64,000 nt of DNA. It comes from Heliocidaris tuberculata. Its lineage: Eukaryota > Echinodermata > Echinoidea > Camarodonta > Echinometridae. This document shows, piece by piece, positions 13,038 to 25,400 of this stretch; positions within the stretch are counted from its first letter, which is position 1; each line of letters begins with the position of its first letter. The translations under genes were made by a program, and so were the position numbers. The DNA lies in assembly GCA_025618425.1 (NCBI GenBank), contig CM046848.1, forward strand, positions 28,885,092-28,949,091, read 5' to 3'. The notes under the pieces were generated by a model. It ran no database searches. It was not told the origin of the DNA and saw only the letters and a list, made by a program, of their open reading frames with translations.

Positions 13038-13441
13038 TCAATGCTTGGAGAAGGACTTCTTTGGAGCAAATTTCTGCCCCCTTCCTCCTCTGGATCTACT
13101 TGCTTGAGTTCTGACACTGAATTTGGGTTTGAAGGATTTGCTTCCATCACTGCTTCCATTCTCTCGATGGCCCTCTCTCCCTCGCCCTCCTCCTCGTCTT
13201 CCTCTTCTATCTCCTCCTCCCCTTCCCCCTCCTCTCCCTCCTAATTCTCTACCTCCTCTCCCTCCTCCGCCTCCTCCTCCTCTTCGCCTTCCTCCTCTAT
13301 CTCCTCCTCCCCTTCCCCCTCTTCTCCCTCGTTCCCCTGATCCTCCTCTACTCCGATCTTGGGATCCAAACTTTTGACGCTTGTTGGTTCCTATGCCTCT
13401 GGTACCCTGAGATGATTGTGATCTCTTTCTTGGAAACAGAC
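13038..13441 (-). CDS. ppan: PPAN exon 13 (residues 392-525, RGG-rich tail, stop)
   Basis: Acceptor TTTTTCCGTAG. The reading frame opens with LFPRKRSQSSQG (human LFP after the VGE element), then about 65 residues almost entirely of Arg and Gly (RGG, RGGGRGG, GGRGG), then KFAPKKSFSKH and TGA at 13040-13038. An RG-rich tail is typical of nucleolar RNA-binding proteins and is also seen at the human PPAN C-terminus. The GA-rich coding strand makes this a likely site of repeat-length polymorphism. Confidence 0.9.
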
Positions 13442-16400
13442 CTACGGAAAAAAAAGATATAATACCTAGAATAAGATCTGGCACAGGGTTTATTTCACTG
13501 ACAACAGCTGCATGTTCAAATAGTCTAATATTTCAAAATAGCTGGCTAATTCTGGTAGTGGGAAATTAACCTGATCAAAAAATAGCCTGCTAATTCATAT
13601 AGAAGACACAAATAGCAGGATTTTTGCACTACACTGCCTGGAAAACTAGCTCGAGCTATTAACACAAGTCCTTTTGGGCTACAGCCGGCTATTTGTCCAA
13701 TTACAGGGCTACTTTGTGGGGAGAACGCATCTACTATGTTAGTTGCTGACAAGGTGAAGTGATGGCCATGACTGCTCCAAACCTGAATGTTATCTTTAAA
13801 GGGAAGGTTGAGTTCTGGGAAAGGTTAAAAATGATTTGGGAACTTTCTCATTCCTTTTATGTCAGTTTGGAAGAACATCATAGTAGAAATATTCCCTAAA
13901 ATGGATCGCTCTTTAAATACCCTCATATTTGAAATATGACGAAAAATAGCTAAGGGGTTCAGGCCGAACATTCATGCCACACCTGTGTGCAGTCCCATAT
14001 ATCCATTTCTGTGTGCTGTGCATGTGTTTTTCAGCGAGACTGGGTCAATTTCTTATCATTTTGATGATTCCAAAACCACACACTACAAAACAATTCTTAT
14101 GTAGAAATAATCAACCTTTCCCAATTGCTTTGAAACAGTTTCTTTCACAATGTAATTGCATGACCAGAGCTCTACTTTATCTTTAAAGGGCACCAATACA
14201 TCAACAAATTTGTACACATCTAGTACAAAAACAACCCTAACAAATATACCTAACATTCATCGGGTTCAAATGTAAGGGCTAAGGAGTGTAAAGAAAAATA
14301 ACATAAAACCCTTCGCAAGGAAGCCAAGTAGGACATGGAATATAGCACAGCAGGAAGGAACACATAATATAAAGAACATAATAGGCCAAGGTGAATGGTA
14401 CCCTTTAAATCTTCTTTTTTTTTTCTTTCTGAAGTAGACTTGTTGTCTTACCTGCATCTGGTTCTTCTCCCACTGCTTCTCTGTAGTACTCCCTGTCATC
14501 ATCCTCCTCCTCTACCTTCTCTTCCTCTTCTCCTTCTACATCCTTCCCATCCTTGGCCTCCCTCCCATATTTCCTCTTCATTCCTTCAATGGATCGTGCC
14601 CTGTCAGAAGGAATGAAAAGTTCAATGACTCCACATAACAATAATTCTCATAGTATTAGGTTAATTTATTGAATGACCTGTAAGAAGTCTGAATGAAACG
14701 CTAAATTATTTAGCTCAGTAAAAAGATCACTATTTCACTATTCACTATTCAGTGAATTCACTGTTTTGGAAAAATCTGATAATCACCAAGAACTAACTGT
14801 TAAGTACTGTTGGATACACAAATAATGTCAACAGGGGTAAAAAGTAAATCAACACTGTTGCTTCTCAGTTAACTGGCCAAGTAAGGGTTTAACAAAGAAC
14901 AATCCAAGAAACTGTTTTAGACATCACTCACAGAAGCAAGTTCGAACAAGAAAGCAAACATCTAGTTGGAGAAGCTGAATCCAAAATCATAACTTTTCAA
15001 TGCTAAGCAAAATTTGAATTAAATAAAAGATTTTTGTTTTCACACTCACTTGTTTTCTTCATTCTCTTTCTTCTTCTTCGCTACATTTGCCTCTTGCTGC
15101 TTTTTCCTCTTTATCTTTTCAATTCTGGAATCAAGAAAGGATTGAAAGAGACAGAAAGAGAGAGCATACATAGATAATGCAAAGGACACAGAGAAAAAAT
15201 AAAGAAAGAGTGAAAGAGGGAAATAGAGCAGGACAGAAAGAGACAGAAGGGAGAGCAGAGCAGAAAGAAAGAAGAAGACTTAATTACAATATCAACTAAA
15301 ATCAGAAAAAATCAGCAATTTGGTTAAACAATAATAATAATGATAATAATAATAATAATTAACATTTATATAGCGCTTGATTAAATATTGTTTTTAAGCG
15401 CTTAACAAACTTAAAGATAAACTAAACAAACAACTTATGAAGCAAAACATCAGCAATAAAGAATCATTAGAAGGATGACATAAATAGAATATAAGACAAA
15501 GTCATAAGATTAAATATAATTATGAAATTATACATAGACATAACTACGGATTCGGAATTACAATCTGAATATAGATATTAACTAAATTGTGGGATTACAG
15601 TGTGAAGAGATAGGTCTTTAATCTGGTTTTAAATGTGGCAAGTGTTGGGGAGTCACGGATAAATAGAGGCAAATTGTTCCAGAGTTTGGGAGCACATACG
15701 GAAAAGGCACAATGCTGACATACACTTATTATCTGAGCCCATATTCATAAAACCTTACTAAGCTAGTTGTCAATTAATTGCATAGGCTACAATACATGAC
15801 TAGTTGCCAACTAAGCCTAGTAAGGTTTTAGGAATATGAGACCTGCATACTGAAAAAACATGATCTTTTGTGAATTTCAAAGGACAACCATTTTTGCTTA
15901 CAAGAATTGTACAAATTCAGTTTAGTATCAATTGCGATTTAATCATATCACAGAAAAAATGTTTCATGCATGTGAAACTTTCCGCTTTTACAAGGTCTTA
16001 TCACATGCTTTGTTTATGCCTCATCATTCAAAATTTTACACATCCAAGGCTTTACATAAACCTTATTTGGCCATACAAGAACTGTTGCTCTTTTCTATTT
16101 CAATAGACCAACAGACATTATAAAGGAAAGGTTAATAGTTTTCTTCATGATTGGCAACACACAATTGCAATACACTTCAATATATTTATCATAACATATA
16201 ACATTTTTTAGAAAGAAAGAAATAACTTACTTCTTCCTGAATTTCACCTCTCTAGCTGCTGCAATTTCATCCTTTGTTTTTGTAACTAAAAAATAAAATA
16301 AAACAGAAAAGATTTGTCCATGGCTTGAAAATATCTTGTTGCACATGATGAGAAAGAAGGTATACTGACAAAAAGGAAGAATTGAAAGGAAAACAGGCTT

Positions 16401-19400
16401 GAAAGTTATGTTTGATCAAAGTGTCCATGTTAAACATTGTCTTCACTTCTCTCTTTCTTCGGTAATGTAATCAATGTTGCTATCTATTGCTTAAAATACA
16501 AAAATATTCATACGACCAAGCCAAATCTCAAACTTGAAGAAAAACAAAGAAATCAAATATTAATTACAATGGGTAAGTCACTAGACTATGGATTAACCAG
16601 TCTGCAACATTAATACAGAAAAATAAAAATATTCCACTCTAAATCAGGAATAGTATGGATCTCCTGTAGGAAAATAGTCTCTGAGTGCTTTAAGTATCCA
16701 ACATGGCAGCCTGCTTCTTATACCCTGTAGGTGCCTTGAGTATTCCTTGGGATGGATACATGTACGTGTGCATTACAAATATTATTACTATTTACTATCT
16801 ACTAATGTTCAAATTCTAGGAATGTTATGCTTATGCCCTACAAATTATGTATTCAAAATTCAAAACTTGAAATTGGGATTGCTTATTAGTACCACAACCT
16901 TAAAGGTAATGTTGAGTTTTGGTAAGCCCTGAAAAGGTTTTTGTCAGATTTCTTTGATTTTTGTTGATAAATAGCAAGATACTAGCGATAATAAGACACT
17001 GAAAATTTTGTCTCCTACAGTTTAATATTAAACAAATGAGAGGCAAAAAATAATTTATATGCTGGGCCAGGCAGTAAACTCCCAACAACGGCAGCATGTA
17101 CTATATACTATACACACACGTGTAAAACCACTAAGTAACTACACACGGTGACACACATGCTGTCTCGAGACTGCTGTGCGGGGAGCCGTCAGGGTGGAAA
17201 AGTCCTAGCATATGGCAGTGATCTAGAGTTCCTTACATATTTTTTTCACCGGAAATCATAGATGGCATACTAAATGATCTCTCACAAACATCTTTTGATA
17301 CAAGGAGAACAACATGAGACTATATTCAACATGTTTTTTTCCAATTTCCTTTTAGCAACCAATACTGGACATGAGCTTTAAACAAATTATGTTACTCACT
17401 GGATGAGTGATAGAGTACCTCCCCTTCGCAGAGACCTTCCTCAATCTTGATGAGGTCCAGCTGCAAACGAGGTCCAATCTAATTCAATTGAGAAACAAGA
17501 AATTCGAGTTTGCTACAAGTTACAACTCCTGGGCCCTCTTGCATAAAAAGTTGCGTTTAAACACAAGTCAAAAAATTAGACGCAACTTGATTTCAGCCAA
17601 TCAGGATTGCGTATTTGGGACTTGCGTTTAATTTTTGGAGTTGCGATTAAACGCAACTTTTTATGCAAGAGGCCCCTGGTATCTTAAATCAAAATGGAAT
17701 TCAATCCCAAGCTTTTCATCAATAAAGTAAATTGTCCCTCCAAAAAGTGACTGGATAATTTAGAGGATGCAGCCTCAGGACTGGAAATGCTAGGATTTCA
17801 CTGCACTGGCAACTGGCCATGTTGTCACAAACAGGATCAAAATAGTATCTAGAAATCTATGATGTTATTTGTATTTGATTATCTACATGTACTTAGTTAG
17901 CATCAAAGGTAAAATGGCAAACTCAGCAGATCAGTAAACAGATATATTCATTTTTCATGCATACTCTGTGAACAAGAGTTGCTATTGAAAACTAGACATT
18001 TTGTAAGAGAATTGTCTGACATAGCAGCATATATGATATGCAAGGTGAATTCTATGCAAACAAAACATATTTACAACATTTTCTGGTATCTGTGCTCTAA
18101 CAAGTTCACTGTAAAAGTGCTAAATATGAAACAGTTGTTAATATTATTATTACTAACAGGTTGATAAAAAAAGGTTGTTACCAAGGGTTCTTTGAAGAAA
18201 CACCAATGAATTTGAATACCTTTATAAACTGGTCTATTCAGGTAATTATATATTCGATGTGAGTGTCTCACCTCCACTAGCCTGATGGCGCTCTTCTGGT
18301 TGTCCAGGTTGCCCCTGCTAGCTAACCTCTGAGGTAGGGTCACTTCATTGTGCTCTCCGTCCATCTCTGCCTCACTCTCAGACAACTGACCAGTGCTAGG
18401 GAAAAATAGTGTGGATAATAATTATTGATAACAGTCCACATTTATATACACTAAAGTCTCATGGAAGGTAAGAAATTCAAAGTTCTCTGAAGAGCAATAT
18501 TAGGAAACAAATTATCAGAGGGGCAGTGGAGGGATGTCCTTGCAGAGGACATCCAACAACAGCTTGGACAGATGATATTCATACAGGAGCGGAGTATACA
18601 TACTACATTAAAAAATATAAAAATTAGTGTCCCTCTCATATCATTGTTTGGGATGCTCTTTTTCTGTAGCGGGGGGGCGGGGGGGGGGGGGGGGGTTGGA
18701 GAGATGAGGGGTACAAGAGGGGGGGAGAAGGAAGAGGGGTAGAGAAAGATATTTAAACAGGGGCAAAGTATTGTGTAAAAAGTGTCTAACATTCTGATAC
18801 TGTCCAAGATTAAGAACCTCACTCTCAACTAAGGAGAGGAGGGGTAGAGATAAGAAGGGAATAAACCAGTTCGTAATTAGTTCATGGTACAAATGACCCT
18901 GAAATGACCCTGATTTGACCCCGCGCAGGGTACACGCATTTGGTTTGGACGCGCTACTTGTTTAATAGGTATAATCGTACTAGTGAGCGCATCATGGTGC
19001 ATATAAAATGACAGCGTATAAAGGTCAATTGAACTCAGTACAAATTACCTTTATCTGCACATGCGCACATTTTAATTTATCAACTGGCTTATCGGAGGAA
19101 TGAATGTAGTGAGAGACAAAGGCTCGATTAACAAAAGAGGTTTATTTTAAACCATGGGTTAAACCTTTAAGCGCAGTACGCACATGTCCTCTTGTCCAAT
19201 AGAAGGACAGTAATGCGCTTATTTAAGCCTAATTTAGTCCACAACGGAGGTTTAAACCATGGTTTAGACCATGGTTTAAAATAATTCTCTTTCGTGAATT
19301 TGGGCCCTTGTAAGAAAGAAGAGGGGCGTAGTACACTCACTTGAGGAAGAAGTCGCTGACGTCCTGATAACGTCCTAGATTAGGAACTTTACTCTGGAGG

Positions 19401-22400
19401 AGTTTCTTGGTGCTACGACTCATCCCCATAGGAACAGCTTTGATAGAACTGTGAAAGAAAACAACAATATTAAAGCCAGTTCGTAATTAGTACATGGTGT
19501 AAATGACCCTGAAATGACCCCAATTTGTACACGCACGCAAATTTTTTTTGTGGATGCCCTTCTTGTTTAACAAGTAAAATCACACTGGTGCGCACACCTT
19601 GGTTCATACACTATGAAAGCGTATAAAGGTACAAATGACCTTTAGCTGCACATCATCAATAATGATACTATAACATAGGTGTCTCTATTACATAGTGCAA
19701 GATGTATTTCCTGGTAGCATATGACTCAAACTTCATGTCAAAATTTGCTTACTTCCTATCAGGTACCCTTTCATTACACCTGGATCCTGAAAGAGTCAAT
19801 GCACAGAGCAACAGCACTGCTCCAAGATTTAATCAATAACAACAAAATGCAATCCTATACCACAGCACCCCATGTGTGATTTCTTATGCATTGAAAAATC
19901 TACTCCTTTACAAGAAGAGGTCTCAAATAGTTATACTGACAGTCATAGCCGTCACAATCAAATCATATCAATGTAGGCAAATGCAAAGGAAACAGATTTC
20001 ATATTTCTTGTACCCATTTGTGGCAAGATAGACATGCTATGCATTGATCTAACGGCACTCTGAAATTATGTGACAAAGAGGATTAATCGTAAACCCTTAG
20101 CTCCATGAAAAGAAATACTAAACTCTTTATGCTGACAACATATTATCATACTGTAAATCAAGTGTTGAGAGCCAGAAGGGTGTTAACAAATAATCTCATA
20201 CACTTTAAAGCAAGGTAGAGTTCTGGGCCCTGTTTCATAAAACTTGTTATCAATGACAAGTTGCAATAACTGTTATAAGCTACTGAAATCCTTGCATCTG
20301 ATTGGCTGAGAGCAAATTTGTCGGTAAAAATCACCAACAAGACACTTGATGAAACACCCCTTCAGGTCATGCAATTACATTGTAAAAGAAACTGTCTCAA
20401 AGCAATTGGAAAAGGTTGACCATCATCAAAATAGATAAGAAATTGACCCAATCTTGCTGAAAAGTACATGTACTGCACACACAAATGGGTATATGGGACT
20501 ACACACACAAGTAGCATGAATTTTCAGCCTAACCACTTCAGCTATTTCTAGTCACATTTCGAATATGAGGGCATTTGAAGAGCAATCCTTTTCAGGGGAT
20601 TTTTCTATTTTGATGTTCTTCCAAACTTACAAAAAAGGAAAGAGAAAGCTTACAAATTATTTTTCAACTTTCCCAGAACTCAACCTTCCCTTTAACACAG
20701 AGTTAATGCCCTTCTGGTTCTCAACAGAAAAAATAATCTAGGGATGACTTTTCTTTTCTAGTTTTCTAATCAAAGTTTGACAAACGTCCTGAATCTCCCT
20801 GAGGACTAAGCATTACAAAGTTCACTGGATTGGGGATCAGAGAGTTAACTCATAGTGTCGGAACTCTGTACAATTGATCTCAGCATTGTAGTTGAGCAAA
20901 ACACATTATAAAGTTCACTCGATTAGGGATAAGAGAGTTAACTCATTGCATCTGAACTCTATATGACTGGTCTCAGCATTGTAGTTGAGCAAAACGCATT
21001 ATAAAGTTCACTCGATTGAGGATCAGAGAGTTAACTCATAGTGTCTGAACTCTATACAATTGGTCTCAGCATTGTAGTTGAGCAAAACACATTATAAAGT
21101 TCACTCGATTGGGGATAAGAGAGTTAACTCATAGCATCTGAACTCTATATGATTGGTCTCAGCATTGCAGGTGAGCAAAACACATTATAAAGTTCACTTA
21201 ATTGGGGATAAGAGAGTTAACTCATAGCACCTGGGGCCTGTTTCTAGAAACCGTCATATGTCTAAGTTCTTAACTAAGTCAGCGCTAGTTCTCTAGTTGT
21301 CCGCTACGTGTTTCACAAAGCCGTCTTTACCAAGATGCATGACAACTTCCTGACTAAGGACTTATGACGCCTCCAACCCTGTCATATCTTTTTTAGTCGA
21401 CGTACAGCGCCATCATGTTATTTATTGGGTAGATTATGGTAGGCAAAAAGTGACACTACATACTTCTATGGAACTCTTTCTACGCATTCATTTTATCTGG
21501 AATTTATCCATGTTTATATTATAAAAATTATTTAAAATACATAGTGTTTTTGTTCAAGGCTTGTCTCCACTTAACTCTAGTGAATCAACACTCTTTCCAC
21601 ATTCTAATGGATTAAAAAAAAAAACAACAACAAACAAACAACAGTCTAATTGAGGTCATTTCAATATGAAAGGAACTTTTTTTCAAATGAAAAAGAAAAC
21701 CATAATAAAAACGATAACAATAATAGACTGACAGGAGATAGGCCTGTATCAAAATGTGGTGGGATTTGAAAAAAAAAAAGTTAAACCAAAACTTGTCAAA
21801 TTAATCCCATCATTGGAAACTGGAAAAAAAAAAAAAAAAAAACTATTGACAAATAAACATTGGGCAAGAAAAAAAAATACAAGCCTTACTGATACGCAAT
21901 GGGAACTTGGGAAGTATTATAATCTAGAAAAAATATAAATTCATAACTGTTGCTAGGTATGTTTTATGTCAAAATGAATTTAGTAAGTCTCTTAACTTCT
22001 GATTGCAAAGCTATTTTACGATATGGGTCATTCATATCTGATCAATTAGCATGAAAAATGACGTGCCGTCATAATAAACTTGAAAATCACATGTTACGTC
22101 ATATATAATAATTACAAGAGTGCTTTTTGTGTGAAAACAAATAATTGGGCGATCTTCGTAAAAGATTTCTATAAAGATTTCTTTGGTAAACTAAAATCCG
22201 ACGAGGGAACTGTAATATGACACCGTAGGCCAGCCATAGTCAATGGCATATTCTCTGGTTTTTAGACCCATATCAGTGTAACCATAGATTATATCAACGA
22301 TTTTTAAAATGAATACTTTAAAATACACGTGTTTAAACTTATAATATGAATATTTTTGTAATTTCCATATCATACTCAAGCCCAAAAACATTATGTAAAA

Positions 22401-25400
22401 CATTCAAAGCATATTATTATTACAAAAAAAAAAATATGGGTTTATTTTCATAAACTATCAAATCACGACATCCGGGGGGTACCTATTCAACGTAAAACTG
22501 GCTCACCGATCATGAAATAAATCACTCATATTTCTCATTTTACAGGCGAATCCAGCATGTAATTTACATAATTTAAAAATTATTTGGCATCTATTATACC
22601 CTTCTACATTTTCTATTTTCTTTTATTCCCTAATTCATTCAAATATTTGCAGTTGAGTGAAATGTAGCTTTTAAAAATATAGTGTAATTGCAACCAAGGC
22701 TACGTGTCGGCTCCTATTCTCGCCGATAGTATCGTTATCACGAGATGTCTAGCTAGTTAGCTCTTCGTGAAACAGTTTAGGAAGATCATGGACATCTCCG
22801 TAGTTGGCGGATAAAGTTATGACTGTCTTGTCGTTGGTTTCGAGAAACAGGCCCCTGAACTCTATATGATTGGTCTCAGCATTGCGTTGAGCAAAACACA
22901 TTATAAAGTTCACTCGACTGGGGATCAGATAGTTAACTCATAGCGTCTGAACTCTGTACAATTGATCTCAGCATTGTAGTTGAGCAAAACACATTATAAA
23001 GTTCACTCGATTGGGTATCAGAGAGTTAACTTACTAGTGTCTGAACTCTATATGATTGGTCTCAGCATTGTAGTTGAGCAAAACACATCTTCTTATGTCA
23101 TTCAGGTGAACCTGAAACAACAAGAAATAACAAGATGATATAAGTTCATGTCAATGTGTAGATTAGGTATTTGGACATTTTATGAGCAATATGAGGCTAC
23201 ATGATGATCACGTATACAAAAAATATTCAAAATACTTTTCAAAAAACAAATTTCTGACAAATACTCTATTACAACTGACACTTCGCAGGAGTCTGGCCGC
23301 ATGTCACATATACAAACAATTTGAGAGTATTCAGGGCCCTGTTTCATAAACTTGTTATCAATAACAACTTTGCTCTCAGCCAATCAGATTCAAGGATTCC
23401 AGTAGCTTACAACAATTATTGTAACTTGTTATTGATAACAAGTTTTATGAAACAGGACCAGGACTAAAACTAACCTTGTTGACGTTGATGGAAGGGAACA
23501 TGTTCTGGAACATGGTGGTCATGAGCTTGAAGCGCAGCTCATCACCGTTGAAGTTGTTGAGGATGAGGAGAGGATGATGAAGAAACTGAGATGCATACAT
23601 GTTGGGTTTCCTCAGAGACGATACAACATCCTTGGCCAGACAGTACTACGGGTGAGGAAGCAAAGTCATCAAACTGGTTTGGTGTGTACTCCTAAGTGGG
23701 TTTAGTTTACCCTCATGGGGTCACCAAGGTCATGAATCACAAATTGCATCCATGAGAAAGGTTTCAATCATACTGTCTTTGTCAATAGAGATCCTGATAC
23801 AAAAACATGTTCCATAATATCTAACTTCACAATTCATAAATACAAGTTAAAGGGAAGGTGGAGTTCTGGGAAAGGCAAAAAATAATTTGTGAGCTTTGCA
23901 AGATTATCATAGTAGATATGTCCCCTGAAAAGGATTGCTCTTCAAATGCCCTCACATTCAAAATATGACAAAAAAAACAGCTGAAATGTCGGGCTGAACA
24001 TTTGTGTGTAGTCCCATATACATATTTCTGTGTGCAGTGCATGTGACTCTCAGCAGGATTGAGTCAATTTCTTATCATTTTTGTGATTCCAAACCTTACC
24101 GCATACACCCAATTCTTATGTGCTATATACATGTAATCAAACCTTTCCCAATTGCTTTGAGACGGTTTCTTTCACAATTAAATCTCATGACCAGAACTCA
24201 ACTTTATCTTTAAATTTCAAGAAGGCTAACTTTCTTTGTCCCAAATTTTGCAACATCCAAGTTTGGGTGGTTCAAACGGCCTATGGCAGTGAAAAACATT
24301 TTATTCACAGATATTCTGACAGAAATGTAAACATTTGATGCTCACACTACATTTCCAAATGAAAACATCCTTTTCTCAGGAGTGCAGTACCCATGATTTT
24401 ATCTCACCTTGTGAACTTTGAAGGTCAAGGTTGGCCCTCTAGGCAGCCTCATTATCCTCTGTAGCACATGAAATAGAGAAGAGTGAGAAAACATGCAAAA
24501 GAATTAATTCTATACAAATTTATTATTGAACAAGTTACTGCTTTCTTTTTTCAGCTATCTAACTGCAATGAGCATATTTATATATGTTGATCACGTATGC
24601 TCTAATAATTTATATTCAACAGAAGCAGAGAACAAATATTGTGATAACTGACATATGTTATGACTGGGAGACAATAATCCTCTCTGCGAACTGCCACTTG
24701 ACAAAAACTACTCTATTAAACCTCCCAGTCAAATAAGCCCAATAGCAACTGAAATAAATTTTTAGACAAGCCGGCATGGAAAAGAGTTTATTCAATTAGA
24801 CTGCTTTCTCTGCATGGGAAATCAAAATGCAGAAATCATCAGTCTTTAAACGAATCAGAATGTGGTCTACAAGTTGATTATGACTACTAATACTCTAGAC
24901 CTACTGACAATATTCAACGCACCATATGTATTGCAGAGTCGGTCTTTGTGTATGAAAGAAAATGTGAAACACCAAGGGGACCTGCTACTCCAACAAAGTC
25001 TTTCAGAGTGTTCTTCTTCCGGGCCTACGAAAATACACAAGATGACAGGGGAAAAAACATCAGTATTTGCCAAATATCCAAGATGTCAGCAAAGCAAAAA
25101 AGAGTTAATAATAGACTTCACTGTAACAAATAAGTTCATTTATGAGTGATTTAGTGAAGAAGAAAAACTTTTTTCTGTGAAGCTTTTTTTTCATGGTTTT
25201 GCTTCATTTTGCTTCATTTTAAGCTTTAAGGAACTGAATTGCTCTCAGCTCCTGGCTATTTATCACAGCTCTGAAGTTCAAAGAGATGAACCTAAAAAAC
25301 TGGTGATACTTTTTGGCATTAGCTTTTCTTGCTCTCCGCTACATTTTGGACTCATTAAGGTTGATGTGTATTTTACATGTACTTGCCTTCTGGGCCCCGT

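Noticed and set aside
20821..23090. 93-bp array as a 31-residue coding repeat
   Set aside because: The unit length is divisible by three, but the exon frame hits TGA in the intron part of each unit, and the copies lack splice sites.
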